DNA of 64,000 nucleotides from Cristatella mucedo. Its lineage: Eukaryota; Bryozoa; Phylactolaemata; Cristatellidae. Position 1 is the first letter of the stretch. Each line of letters begins with the position of its first letter. Shown piece by piece: positions 20,490 to 32,559 of the stretch. The notes under the pieces were generated by a model. It was not told where the DNA came from, ran no database searches, and saw only the letters and a list, made by a program, of their open reading frames with translations. The DNA lies in assembly GCA_009760855.2 (NCBI GenBank), contig WPIO01000179.1, forward strand, positions 159,001-223,000. The letters are read 5' to 3'. A program made the translations under genes and the position numbers.

Positions 20490-21020
20490 CAACTTAGATG
20501 ATTCGGTCGCTCACTTTTAGGTCCCTTCATTCTATGGCTCCAGCCTATCTCTCAGATATACTACCCCATCAGGCCAAGCATCGTACCACCCGCTTTTCGG
20601 AATCCAACAGTCTACAAATACCTCGTATAAATCTCAAATCATTTGGAGACCGTGCATTTAGTTCGTATGCTTCCAAAGCCTGAAACTCATTCCTGACTTG
20701 CATCACAGCATCCCCTGACTTGACCACATTTAAAAAGAACTTAAAAACACCTATTTAGGACATCATTTAGTGGGTCCCTGTGATTCGTCCTTCATGTGCT
20801 TATGCGTGCTGACACTGTGCATGCTCCACTAACCACATTTGCATGCTGACCCTGTGCATGTCACCCCTAACCATGTTATTCATTTTGTTTGTTTATCAAG
20901 CATGATTTTACTGACCATTCAATTGCATTTCCCTTTGCAGCAAATGTAAAGCGCCTATAAAGAGATTAAGTTCTCTGAGGGTGCTTTATCAAGTGCGTTA
21001 TTATTATTATTATTATTATT
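20490..21020 (+). mobile_element. LINE-B 3' fragment with ATT tail
   Basis: Frame 20498-20683 encodes SLTFRSLHSMAPAYLSDIL, HQAKHRTTRFSESNSLQIP and LKSFGDRAFSSYASKA, matching LINE-B at 14360-14845. After a stop come the DLTTFKKNLKT block and then the 3' UTR. The tail AAATGTAAAGCGCC...GAGATTAAGTTCTCTGAGG...GTGCTTTATCAAGTGCG ends in (TTA)n at 21000-21020. The copy is 5'-truncated. Confidence 0.88.
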
Positions 21021-22215
21021 GGCCCATAGACTGTGCAGCAGCTTTTTAGGGTCATTTGAAGGCTTTGTTGTTCCGGGCTGCTAATGGAATCTCTGTTTGG
21101 ACGTGACGCGAGTAGTGGTAGAAGGGAAGCTCGAAGGACAAAACGAAATCTAATGTCTAAAAATAAAACCAAGATACGCACAGCAAGATATTCAATCCCT
21201 CGGAGATAGTTTATGTGGTCAAGCCTCTCGAAGCCGCTCTATCTTGTTTTTTATGAAAGTAAATCCTGGCACGAATCAAACAGGAACTTGCTATAATCTG
21301 GCTTGGTATCTTTCTTCTACTCAATTAATCGTGGCGGTTTCGCCAAACTTAGCTAGCGAATGGCCACAATAATATACGTATATATACATGTATATTATTT
21401 TATTATATGTAATTTTGAGCAACCATGCGACCTTCAACCTCCTCGAAGACAGTGCAGCTGACATCCTAGCACCGTGATATCTCTGCCTATTGAACTCAGA
21501 TAGCCCGAGGAAAAACTTAGCCAGTAAGCTGAAATTCTCACGGTATGCAATACGTCAGTCTTTGGTGATGGTGCCGGCAGGTTGATTTCTGTTTCTGCAT
21601 TGGCAAGGCCTTGTTCAATGCCCTTGGATGGGAAGAGATAAATCTGGTGAGAAATTTCAATTCATCCGGCATTTTCCTACACCAGTGTGCGTGCAGATGT
21701 TTTGACACCGTGGCAGAAACCGCTTATGGCGGGCGGATTTCATGCTCGTCAGTCGTAGGTACGAGCCCTAATATCTGATCGATATGTCGATATGTGAACA
21801 TTCCACGTGTCAGTCGAGTGGACGAATAATTTGATGACAAGACCGAATGAGATTGCAGTGGCACTGAGAAAGCTGCGAGCTTTGTCTAGAGTCACTTGCC
21901 TGAGGTCTGAGACTGAATCCAGAGTGCTGAACTAGGTGCAGCCGGAAGTTCTTTTCAAAGCTAGTCTACTCTGGCGTTTAAAGCTAGCAGTATTCCCAAT
22001 CAGTCGTGGCCTCACGGTCACGACTGAAGCGCTCATTGCTGTACGTCTCAAAATGGTCTCTTTATTTAATAGCTATTATTGGCCAAAAGTTTGGAACTCA
22101 TTCCATGGTGCGATCACAACCGGAAATGACTTGCATTCTTTAAATTTCAGCTAAAGATGCATACCTCTGGGAAAAGTGATTAAGGTCCATGGAATAGCAT
22201 GTCACTTTTATGCTA
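21021..22215. other. stretch without a supported gene
   Basis: It contains a short alternating AT tract (about 21370-21410). No repeat family or coding motif was recognised. Confidence 0.4.
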
Positions 22216-22330
22216 AAGATACTATAATAATATATAATAATAATGCTCTTGATAAAGCGCCCTTAGAGAACTCAATCTCTCTCTAGGCGCTTTACATTTG
22301 CTGCAAAAGGAAATGCAATTGAATGGTGAA
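22216..22330 (-). mobile_element. LINE-B 3' tail
   Basis: (ATA)n at about 22225-22245, then the complement of the tail hairpin (AGAACTCAATCTCTCTCTAGG, CGCTTTACATTTGCTGC) and the start of the 3' UTR. It ends where a plus-strand LINE-A begins, so LINE-A may have inserted into it. Confidence 0.75.
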
Positions 22331-23362
22331 TACTCGGCTGTATTTGTCATTCAAACCGTCGGAATCTGCTGCAGCAACTGAGAAACTGAATGCTTTCCTA
22401 GCCAAAATTTGATCCTCGATGTCTAAAGACTTCTTGAAACTAAATGACGATAAAACCGAACTGCTACTCATAGGACACCCTAAGCGTGTGGGTGGATTAA
22501 AAGGCTTTGCTCTTCTAATTGGTGATGCTGTTGTGCGACCATCACCACGTGCTCGAAATGTAGGTGTCGTTTTCGACAGCAGCCTAAATTTTAAAAGCTT
22601 CATTCAGAAGACTGCTTCTGCAGCTAGCCATCACGTCCGATCCTTATCCAAGAGTAGGAGCTATCTTCCACAGTGGCTTGCAAAAAATGTAACTAGCTCC
22701 TTAGTTCTGTCTCGGTTTGATTATTGCGATTCCCTATTGGCTGGGCTACCACAAAATCGATTAGGCCACTGCAGCTGACTGTGAATATGGCTGCAAGGCT
22801 GGTCTTCAAGTCCCAGAAGTTTGAGCACGTGTCTCCTTTGCTAAAAGAGCTAATATGGATGCCGGTTGACCAACGGATTCAGAGCAAGGATCTTACGCTG
22901 ACCCACAAAGCCGGCCACGGCTTGGCTCGTTCGTATCTAGCTGAACTGCTGCATCAGTTTCAGCCTGTTCGCGCCCTCAGGTCCTGTGTGGACAATAAAT
23001 TAGCTGTCCCATTCCTCCGCTTAAAGACCGTTGGCGACGGAAGCTTTTGCTCTGCAGGCCTTAGACTGTGAAACTCGCTTCCACAATTCTGGCGCAACTA
23101 CTACTCTCCTACTGCCGACTATGGCTCATTCATTTCAGTGGTCTTTAGCTGCTATTTTCACGTTACCCACTACCTCAACTGCTCTCCTGACTCTGCTATG
23201 CTTCCCACTTTCGCTTTCTTGGGTGAGACGAAGTCTGTTGGCTACTGAATGCGTACCAAAAGCCGCTTAGGCTGTGAGTGCGCTATTCAAAACTCTCATG
23301 TGTAACACCCACATGGTCTTTATGACTTTGTGGAGTTACAGACGGAGATACATTACATTACC
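22331..23362 (+). mobile_element. LINE-A, 5'-truncated, near-complete C-terminal third
   Basis: It starts just after the YADD motif position ([19 protein letters not shown]). Then come MSKDFLKLNDDKTELLLIG, SARNVGVVFDSSLNFKSFI-type sequence, SSLVLSRFDYCDSLLAGLP, a frameshift near 22755, then MAARLVFKSQKFEHVSPLL and PFLRLKTVGDGSFCSAG. In-frame stops follow before HYLNCSPDSAMLPTF and the terminal CECAIQNS. The 3' UTR ends GAGTTACAGACGGAGATACA followed by TTACATTAC. It is the second-best LINE-A copy here, but inactive. Confidence 0.9.
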
Positions 23363-24014
23363 ATGTAAAGGCGCCCTATTGCTGGAACAATGCTCAAAGG
23401 AGCTAGTCAGTGTGAAGTGTTCGCGTCCAAGAGCAGTTCTTGGCCGTTCTGAAATGCACTCAATTGTTTTCTGCCAGCCAAACGCACGCCCTCACTAGAA
23501 TTTTGACGTTCCCACCAAACCCAGATGCTACCATCACTTGCTCTATAGAACAAATGGTACTCACAATGAGCAATGAAGTAAACCAACGTGCTATGGCCGT
23601 ACAAATTAGCCGTACGTCAAACCGACCCTAAATAATAGCGAGATGTTAATGCCATTGCATCTACAGCCAAACGATGCATAGCTTAATGAAAAAATGGCAT
23701 ACAATTATCGGATATAGTGTGCAAATACGTCAAGTCTATCCTATCAAAAGGATTGCGATTATCAGTGGCACTAAGTACTTGAAAAGCTACGCCAAGCATA
23801 GACTGCATATTGGCCGCTAAGTATGCCATCCAGCCGAAGTACCCTTAGCGAAAAACTGGTGTGGCGAGTAACTGGAATCAGTATAGATACCTTGTTCTTA
23901 GAGACCGGCAATTTAAGTCAAATATGGTGATAAATATACGCGGATAGTAAACATTTCTGGACACCCGTTGACTCTGCACTGGGGCAGCTATCAGGTCAGC
24001 CGCGATACCAGCCC

Positions 24015-24233
24015 TTGCCTTAGTGGGTTCGACTAGGGCAATGAGTACAGGCCCGGCTCCTGGTCCACCCTAGCTTAGGTTAGAATGGAGACTTGCTCAG
24101 TCGATGCGGTTAGGAGATGGACCGACTAACGTGCTTCCCGTAGCGGGCTCGACTAGGACACCGGGTGTAGACCCGCTAAAGTCAGAATGGAGCCTTGTGC
24201 AGACGATACGGTCAGGACGTGCACCGATTGATG
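24015..24233 (+). repeat. two-copy tandem duplication of about 110 bp, diverged
   Basis: The first unit starts near 24015 (GGGTTCGACTAGGGCAATG...TTAGAATGGAGACTTGC...CAGTCGATGCGGTTAGGA). The second starts near 24131 (GGGCTCGACTAGGACACCG...GTCAGAATGGAGCCTTG...CAGACGATACGGTCAGGA). It lies upstream of a possible LTR end (AAAATAAACTGTCG, 24608) and could be an LTR U3 tandem repeat. Confidence 0.75.
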
Positions 24234-24299
24234 TGCTTAAGTAGAAATAGCAGCTACGCGAGGTCAGGATGATAGATTAGAGAGAATATAACGGGACGA

Positions 24300-24680
24300 C
24301 TGACAGAGCTCGGGCTGAAGCTTCCGTAGTCGATGCGAGACTACGCTTCGAGAGCACGAGAGTCGAACTTACAGCGACGAACTGCTAAGTGCAACTTTGA
24401 CTTCGCAGTTGTTCTCTGCCGGCTACTCAGTTAGCTACTCGTATCACGGGGTGCTGTAGCGGTCCGCCTTCTGGGTCGGGACCACGGCAAACGATGCGCA
24501 CAGGGCAGTCTATTATACTCGTGCTGCGAGAGTTCGCACAGTTAACTCCGTCGGTCCGGTGCGTGCCGGGTAAAGCGCTTTCGCCGGCGCGTAACCGCTA
24601 CTAACAGGCCCAAAATAAACTGTCGCTTTCGGCACCCAGTTGTAGCCGCTTGTGTTTTAAACCGCACTGCAGCACTGCAT
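24300..24680 (+). other. possible LTR-like end with polyA signal
   Basis: A GC-rich stretch ends in GGCCCAAAATAAACTGTCGC near 24606. The same kind of string (AATAAACTGTCGG) occurs at 15706 in the gypsy leader region, and a related one (TCCAAAATAAACTTTCGG) at 28487. The motif alone is not proof of an LTR; no partner copy was aligned. Confidence 0.3.
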
Positions 24681-25887
24681 TGCGCTGCTCAACGGTAAAG
24701 AACCGGAGGACGAGAGTCTACGCACGGTTACGATTATATACAAATTGTTTGCTTTTGGAACATTGAGATTTGTGATGCAGATAGAGCGCTCATAAAGACA
24801 CCTAGAGAAACAAACAGAAGAAGTTCAAACGGAGTGCAGAAAAGACGCTATGACACGATATAAGTACGTGCTTACAAAAATCACGCTTTTCATAGTTTTA
24901 ACGCTGTTTAAGCCTGACATTTCCTACTAGTATTTAGATAATAGCAGGCTGTGTAGTGCAGTGTGGATGTCCTCACGAGCGGAGTAAGATTCATCGAGCC
25001 GCAACCCGCCGCTCCAATAATGTGCGATCTTCTACGTTTCGATGAACGCCTGATGTTTACGGAGCCTGATATTAAAAAACTCTTGTGACCGCTGGAAACG
25101 TGACTGCAGCGAGGGGTCTTCTAATCCAAGATATGAGCAGCGTCATGCGACCTAAACGTTGAATGGAAAATGGTACGGACAGGTGGAGACACATAATACT
25201 TAAGGCCTTTCGAAGTACTGCGTCGTCCCGGATGCTGCCCACAGCTCCGGGAATCGAAGCGGACTAGAAAGCGATAAACGCAGATGTGCTACGTCAGCAG
25301 TCTGCTTCAGGCAGGCGTCTAGAGCTCGTTCAGGCGTCGTTCAGCAACAGGCGTCTAGAGCTTGCGGTAAGCCGGCGAGAGAATCCACAGTACGAGGATC
25401 GGAATCAGTTTGCTTTTTTCAGCAGCGGGACAAAAGCCCCGGATCTGAACCTTCCGAAAGCGAAGACCAGCCGGTCAACAATTTGGGCAATAGAGAAACC
25501 CAAGTCGAGTCTCATTCAAAAATTTAGCCTTCCCTCAATTATACTTTTCTGGGTTCCACAATAGCCCCCCCCCCGTCGCATCTAGGCATAGCGGACCTTG
25601 CGAGATATGTACTGCACGGTGTCTTCGATCCTTCGCAACGATTGTAGCGATTCTCGGCCGCTTGAAAATAAGATAGAGCGTACTGATTGAATGAGAGAGG
25701 GAAACTGGTATGTGACTCCCTAGTTACTTTATATTCCAAATATATATTTTATGTCCGGGCCCCTTGGTCCTATAGTAATCTGTCCTATCTGTCGATACAA
25801 TTCAAAAGCAGACCACGCTGAGCCACCCACCGATATTCGCGGCAACCCATATCACCTCCTGGCTACGGCTAAAAGAAAACGGTTGCA

Positions 25888-26163
25888 CGTTTTCTTACGC
25901 AACGACAACTACTCTCCTACTGTCGACTATGGCTCCTTCTTTTCAGCGGTCCTGAGTTGCTACTTCCATGCTACTCACTACCTCAACTGCTCTCCTGACT
26001 CTGCTATGCTTCCCACTTTCGCTTTGTTGCGTGAGACGGAGTCTGTTGGCTACCGAATGCGTACCGAAAGCCGCTTAGGCTGTGAGTGCGCTATACAAAA
26101 TTCTCCTGCGTAACACCCACATGGTATTTATGGCTTTGTAGATTTACAGACGGAGATACATTA
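25888..26163 (+). mobile_element. LINE-A 3' end fragment
   Basis: It encodes RNDNYSPTVDYGSFFSAVL, YFHATHYLNCSPDSAMLPTF and the C-terminus CECAIQNSPA with a stop, all in one frame. The 3' UTR follows to ATTTACAGACGGAGATACATT. It is 5'-truncated at about 25888 and otherwise well preserved. Confidence 0.9.
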
Positions 26164-26524
26164 CAACTTCTTCGGTCAACTTTCTCTTCACTCCAGTGAA
26201 CTTGTCTTCTACGTTCTGGTTTGCTTTGCTTGCGTATCTGTGCATGATTCAATTCAAGCTTCTAGCCATAGGTCTTACTGACCGGTGGCCATGAGTGTCT
26301 TGATGTTTGCATTTACATGCTGGCTTAAGCATGTATTTGCTTGCTTTTGTAGCCTTGATGCCGTTAAAAGGCTATGTGCTAAATGAGCCAGATTATGACT
26401 CATATTTATTATTCGCTGCTTCTGAGTTGTAATGGCTAGGAACCGATTATGTGATAATCTGTGGCAGATGTCCCATAAAAGACGGCGCTACGAGATAGGC
26501 AGTCAGTTTCGATTCCGAACTAGC

Positions 26525-26700
26525 ATTTGGTGGGTCTTTGCGACTCGTCTTTCGTTCGCATGTACCTGCTTACACTGTACTTGCTGCTTACGGATGTTTC
26601 CACCAATCATTTGGTAATGTTTTCTACACAGCATCTGTAAAGTGCCTAGAGATTCAGTTCTCTGAGGGCGCTATAAAAAATACTTATTATTATTATTACT
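26525..26700 (+). mobile_element. LINE-B 3' UTR and tail
   Basis: It matches the LINE-B 3' UTR (TGGGTCTTTGCGACTCGTC; compare 62299). The tail is TCTGTAAAGTGCCTAGAG then TTCAGTTCTCTGAGGGCGCTA, ending in TTATTATTATTATTA. Confidence 0.8.
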
Positions 26701-28760
26701 TGGCATTCGAGCTGATTTTAGCTCTAGTTCACCGATCCATTGGTGAATGTCATTGCTGCTATTGAACGTCTTTAACCCTTGGCTTCTTTAAAATAGACTT
26801 GATGGATAAATAATTACCGAGGATTTTCAGAAGCCTTCTTCGCAGCTGCTGTTGTAGCCATCTTGTCTCTGTCGTCATCACCTATAGCTCTCACAGCATC
26901 GACCTTGGCTTCAATCTGCGTCTTCTGAACCCACAACTTTCCTTGCATTCAGCTTTACCAGCATTTCACATGAAGACAGGCTACTGCATTTAGACCACTA
27001 CTGACTCCAACGTCACTCCTACCTCATAAGATAACTAAAACGATCTCAAAACTAGAACATTATTGGTGCACAAAAACCATTTTGTAAAGACCACTACGCA
27101 CTTTGAACACTCAATTGTAATTGCGGCTTATAATGTTCCTACTTGACATCGTCTCACCAATCCATAGTTATCTGCTTTACAATCATTTTGACTGTCTGTG
27201 GGGTTCAACTGGAGATATGCTGGCAAGGTCTTTGTAGATATTGCATTTATGCCTCGGCTGCTGTTGGTGGGCAATTTGATTAAAGATTGATAGCGTGCCG
27301 TTGGTTGTTTTTATTGCATTATAGCAACATTCCTGAATATGATTCTGATTACTTTTTGCCATGTAGCTATTACAAAAGGTTCGATCAACATTTTTTGTTT
27401 AGTGATTAATGCTATCTTAAAGTATCAAGGTGGCATTTTTTCTATAAAAAAAAGTATCTATTCAAAGACTTGCTTGATGTATTCAGATTTTAAGTTCCAA
27501 CAATCATCTGCTAACTGATAATCACCTGTTGAGATCCGCTTATAAAAATTGCCGCACACATAATTTGAAGTTCGTGCGTTTTCAGTGCAGGCAGAGGCTG
27601 TGGTCCTTTAGATCGCTTCTCCGCCTGACTAGCTAACTGATCATTAAAAAAACCTTGTAATTTCACTTCCGTGAACTGTTCCAGCAGAGTCTGGCTTTTC
27701 AAAGAGATAAGCAGAATGCCGGCTTATGGCTCATTTTGGCTTCTCGGTTAGAAATACAATTGTCCGATCCAGAACTATGGCTGTCAGGCTCAAATCCGAG
27801 TTGATCTAATTTCAGTAGCCTACTACTGCGAGCGTAGCAGTATTGTTGTACAGCAAAGCTGAAGCGGAAGAATACCGAAGGAGATTCGCGGCTTGAGAGA
27901 AGTGAAGGAGAAGTGAGATTAACCTAGACGACGAGCGTGCTTTAGATTTGCAGCAAGTGAGAATGAGAAGTAGGGCAAGAGCGATGAGAAAGAGCCAACT
28001 CGACTGAAACTTATAAGAACCCGTCGCTGCTGTGGTTGGATAGGAGGAGCTGCAGCATCACGGGATGCTCACGTTGATGTCCTTATGGAGCTTCCTTATC
28101 ACATCAACTAAGCCGATCAACTGGCGTTGCGTTCAATTTTTATTTCCTCTCTGTTCTAGGTCTACTTCCATTCACAGTTTATATCACTCAATCGCCAACC
28201 GCAAGCTAGGCTGCCATTTCTACGCAGCTGAAACACAACTGTGCCTGCATTTTGATCTCTCCCAGCCACCAGCACCACAGACTCTCTGAACTACCGAGCA
28301 ATTTAATTGCCAAAATTTGCAATAGCATCGTGGCAAGCTCTTGTTTTTAGCCTGAGTGACGTTACAATTATTTCAATAGTCACGGGCAAATTCAGTAGTA
28401 CTAAAAAATTGGAAAGCCTAATCCTCTATTGGGTGCTATGCCAGCAAATCCCCCTCAGTCTCTGTACGGAATCTGTGTGTCCAGGTCCAAAATAAACTTT
28501 CGGTGAGTCCTAAGATCAGCACCGCAGTCAAGTCCACGTACTTTTAACTACATAACAATGCGAAAATCTGGCTTGCTTAGATTAGGATACCGCATCCAGG
28601 TTAGTCCATGCATTTGTAACGTCCTGTAACGTCCCAACTTTCGTTACTTACTCTTTGGAGGTCGTCCTGCCCGTGCAATAAGACGGTTACAGTTGACAAA
28701 AAATTCTGCGATCAGGCTTGCTAGTTGTGATATCTTTACTGCCACATTACATCACTTCCC
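26701..28760. other. stretch without a supported gene
   Basis: AT-leaning sequence with no splice-bordered exon that I can support. The frame at 28065-28289 has no recognised motif. A motif TGTAACGTCCTGTAACGTCC (about 28616) is a short direct repeat. Confidence 0.4.
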
Positions 28761-28763
28761 GAA

Positions 28764-28910
28764 CTGGTTTGGTCCAGCCGTTAAGGTGCTTTCCCCGACC
28801 AAGGTCTGGCTGAGGTCGTGGATTCGAGCCCCGAGGCATATGTGAAGCGCCTGAATAGAGACCAAGTTCTCTTGGGGCGCTATTCAAAATGAATTATGAA
28901 TTATATTACC
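28764..28910 (+). mobile_element. SINE2, tRNA-derived, complete-looking
   Basis: A box TGGTCCAGCCGTTAAGG, B box GGATTCGAGCCCCG, then CATATGTGAAGCGCCTG. The tail is AATAGAGACCAAGTTCTCTTGGGGCGC, with an AATTATGAATTATATTA end. The tail after the tRNA-like half is related to the LINE-B 3' end. Confidence 0.88.
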
Positions 28911-28949
28911 CAGTGACCTGTGCAGGCTCCAAAATCAAATAGCGAATCG

Positions 28950-29425
28950 ACTCGAGGTTGTGTAACTCACTTTTAGGCCCCTTAACTCTCTTGCTCCGAC
29001 CTACCTATCGGGAAGGCTGGAAGCTGGCTCCTCGGGAAGGCTCAGATCGTTCCCCCTGCTCTCCTGAAGCGTGTCACTTAGCTATGCTTCCAACCAAGCT
29101 CAAGCCTTTAGGATGCAGTGCCTTCAACTGGTACGTCTTCCCCAGAGAAAGTCTCGATCCAGCTAGCGACCGAAATCGCGGCAGGCATTCCGTTACGCGG
29201 TGACATTAAAGAGAAATTAATAACCCACGTTCCCTCACAGCACTTGCTTCATTCGTACGAAATATTTTGTATGTGCTTTCGCGTGCTGTGCTCGTTCATT
29301 TTATTGCTAATCAGCTGAAATTCTTTCGTCTCGTAAAGCTCGTATAATGAGACTAGATTTAGCTCTCTGAATTTGTGCTAGATAAACTTTTCATTTTAAA
29401 TATTATTATTATTATAACTTTTACT
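28950..29425 (+). mobile_element. LINE-B 3' fragment, diverged
   Basis: It begins with ACTCACTTTTAGGCCCCTTAACTC, comparable to the SLTFRSLH region of LINE-B at 20505. It continues through a SFGDRAFSWYAPKA-like relic (GGATGCAGTGCCTTCAACTGG, about 29111) and a diverged tail near 29335. It ends in ATTATTATTATTAT (29400-29414). Confidence 0.6.
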
Positions 29426-30159
29426 TTTAAGTTCCGCACCTTGGCCATGTTACATTGAGACTAAAATCGCGGTGGCTGCACAATTTTAGCTAATGTCCAA
29501 TCAAAAAGGGCTTAACTGTTCTATAACACGGTCGTTCTATATGCACGCAGGAAATCTATCTGTAAATGTCTAGAACTGACCCTCGATCTGGATCTATGGT
29601 CAACAACGGAGCTGCGGATCTAAAACGTGGGCGAGAGTATTGGCAGGTAATTCGTCACAGTGCTTCAATCTTGTAAATTTTCTAGATCAAAAGCTATCTT
29701 CGACCAAAGCTATGGGATCGTGCACATTCGGCAGCATGGTTTGGTATATGTGAGAATGAAGGCGAGACTAATCCAAATTTGCTGGCCTTTCGTATGTGAC
29801 GATGTCCTGATTCGTATCACGTAGCTGCTGGTCACTTTGCATAAATTTGACTAGCAAAGAGCAGCAGCAAGCCGTCCCAGTTAACTCTTGGACGCTGCCT
29901 GCTGGATGCGCGAAGGTTCTAGGTTAAAAATGCGACTCTTCAGTCATTACGGACTAGAGGCGTTGTGCGGAGCTCCACGTGACACTCCAAGAGGCTCGAC
30001 TAACACTGGCGTCGCACAAGCTTGACGCAGTCGTACTCAGCACACCTCCGCAGGGTCACATACCAGCGCTTATTCTGAGCAAAAATCCTTGAGCGTCGCT
30101 CGAACTAGCGGACAGCCTCACCAAACCAGCAATCACTTTTATATAATGTGTTCCGCTCC
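29426..30159. other. stretch without a supported gene
   Basis: No recognised repeat or coding signal. The GC content rises toward the LTR-B that follows. Confidence 0.35.
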
Positions 30160-31135
30160 TGCGGCAATCCTCGTAATAACGAAACGCCGAACGCCAGCCG
30201 GGAGAAGACGTTGGGTGGGCTCCACGGCTGCTGAAGCGCGTCGCCCACTCCAGACTGGCGGTTCGGAGCTCGAGTGCTCAAGAAGCAAGTCGCCTTGCCC
30301 AGCCTCGCCTTGCGAGCGCCTCAGGCGCGATCCTACCTATCGTTACCCTGAGAGACTCCCGAGTTCGTCAGCGTGCGCTGGAGCGAATTGCAAATCGAAA
30401 ATCGGGGGTTTTACCGAGCTTTATTTGCACCCACACAAGTCGCTACGCGTCTAATTCGGACTTATCGCTACACTCGTCGCAAGCTCTCACCGAGACAAGC
30501 ACTCTTACTGGGAAGATACCTCCGTATACGTGGGTCACGTGCCTGCGTCTGGGCTGGAGCGCGACCCAAACGTAGGGCGCAAACCACAAAGCACTTGACG
30601 ATCGACGTCTGCTCCGGCGTGAAGCGGCCGCCGCCCAGAGCCCTGATGCCCAGTCCTCGCTTCCCCGGACCCTAATTTCTGACCGGAGCAGGTTCCCGCT
30701 TCTGCCTTACTCGAAGGTAGATAAACTGAGGGCTGCTTCGCTAATCGAAAACAATCCTTCCTTTAGTCTCCTCGCGGGAGGTGGGTAATACTAAATACTA
30801 CTTCACAGCGCCAAATCCCAGGTCGGGACCACGCCAGATTTTTCAATTCCTCGCTCTCGTGCGTATGTGTGTGCGCCGCCGCACGCATACGCACGCACGA
30901 GAGCGCGAAATTGCAGAATGCGAGCCACAGGTGCTATGTGAACAAATTCGGCGGCACCCGCCGAATTCTCTTGCTGACGCTGCCTCTAGCTTTTCCGCGG
31001 CCGTCGATCGCTGGCATGAGTGCTGCCCACCTCCCACGTTCTAACGGAAACGAGTCCGGCAACTGTCGGAAAGATGGCGCCAGCGGATGCGGCGACCGTG
31101 AGCAAGTGTTGCCTTATTTATTCTTAAATAGCTAG
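30160..31135 (-). mobile_element. LTR-B, minus-strand copy
   Basis: Read on the minus strand: TATTTAAGAATAAATAAGG (near 31125), GGACTCGTTTCC (about 31053), a hairpin ATTCGGCGGGTGCCGCCGAAT (about 30945-30965), AGACGCGTAGCGACTTG, then AATAAAGCTCGGTAAAACCC (about 30425), then sequence ending near GGCGTTTCG (about 30184). Order and spacing match the plus-strand copy at 12890-13600. A second hairpin at 30858-30908 is copy-specific. The open frames on both strands here are shadows. Confidence 0.6.
30858..30908. repeat. imperfect palindrome of CpG-rich simple repeats
   Basis: GCTCTCGTGCGTATGTGTGTG followed after a GCCGCC-like centre by its near-complement GCACGCATACGCACGCACGAGAGC. Arms of about 23 bases, with a few mismatches. 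It lies inside LTR-B. Confidence 0.8.
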
Positions 31136-31914
31136 CCGGGATCAAAAGGGTCAGAAGGATCAAAAGGTATCAACAGCTTGGTGGTATTTGGCCCGACGCC
31201 GCAGATCGCTACGGTGAGGAATTGCTACTGTTATTCGACAACCGATCAGCAACCTCTTCCACCTCGAACGCCTAAAGCGAGGTTGAAGACAATCCTCACA
31301 GACTCAGTTATCTGAGTAGATACGAGATCGAGCCGCAGTAGGCTCGATCACTCGCTCGCACGGAGCGAAGGCACGTGCGACAGGCCGAAATGCCGCGGTT
31401 GAATATCTTGAGCCTCCCCGCTCGTGCTAAGCCGTCCGTATGATCCTACCACAACAGCTGCACCCACTTTCTTATTGCTCTCGGGGACTAGGTGTTTTTC
31501 AGCCGAGCAATTATTTTGTGCCCTAAAATTAAGCCAGACTGGCGCTGAGTTACAATAATGAGGATTTAAAGCAGCGAAACACTGTTTGTCAGGCAGGGTT
31601 ACGGCACAGTGTAGTGATTGTTGCAGCCGGACCAAAGGAAGTGATACTAGACTCCAAGCGTTCGCTAGGACAGACTTCCAGCCTTAGCAACAACTCGGTT
31701 TTCCGGAGCACCTCTCCGCGGAAGGGGCTGCACAGTTGCATGGGCGAAAAAGGTTTGGGCCAGGAGGCGCATTAACCGACGAGAGATCAATGCCGTGCGA
31801 CGTGCAGCTTTTTAAATATCCATCGCATCCTATCGGCAGTGGCAAATTCCGTTTCAAGATTCGAGCCAACTATGGCGTAAATCCTCCTTGATGCAACGCA
31901 ACGTCATGAAATTC

Positions 31915-31917
<3 letters not shown>

Positions 31918-32001
<84 letters not shown>
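31918..32001. repeat. (TA)n(GA)n compound microsatellite
   Basis: About 18 TA units followed by about 23 GA units, without interruptions. Confidence 0.98.
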
Positions 32002-32003
<2 letters not shown>

Positions 32004-32119
32004 CTTCGCGACACCAATGCAACCGGGTGAGTACCGCGTCAGAATGCTGATAATTTTACATTTGGAAAATTTTGCATGATGGTTAGAACCTGTCGCCCGA
32101 GTACAATTAATAGTAGTAA

Positions 32120-32185
32120 TAATACTTTCGTGTAGCGTCCTCGGAGAACTGAATCTCCTTCTGGGCACTGTACAGATGCTGAAAA
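32120..32185 (-). mobile_element. LINE-B/SINE2 tail relic
   Basis: After AGTAGTAATAAT comes GTGTAGCGTCCTCGGAGAACT, GAATCTCCTTCTGGGCACTG and TACAGATGCTGAAAAAGAAG, the complement of the LINE-B 3' tail. Confidence 0.65.
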
Positions 32186-32559
32186 AGAAGCAAGACGCTT
32201 CCTATTTCTCGCCTTCTGCCTGCACCGCGCCAAAGCTGTCTAGCTGTTGCTTTCACTCGTCTCGACAATGGAGCTCGACGCCGTACTCGCTAGCGCCATT
32301 GGTTTCACGTGGGGAACTACTGCTGCGACCTTTTTTCGGTCCAGCGGTCCGCGAGGTCCGACGGTCCTGCGCTCCGACGTCGATGCACGCGCTATTGCGG
32401 TGGCCGAAACGCTAAGCGCTGCAGGAAACTGGCTGCTGTGCTCCGCCCCTGCGGAGGCGCTAGAGGCTTGCGCAAGCGCTGAGAGGGGGTTCTGGGAATG
32501 CCCGCATCGCGTCGAGATTCGCGGAGCGCTCCCGGACGCGGCCAGGGTAGGCGGGGCTG

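Noticed and set aside
30089-31044. Several overlapping frames of 80-120 codons on both strands
   Set aside because: They lie entirely within LTR-B and are not shared as frames with the other LTR-B copy.
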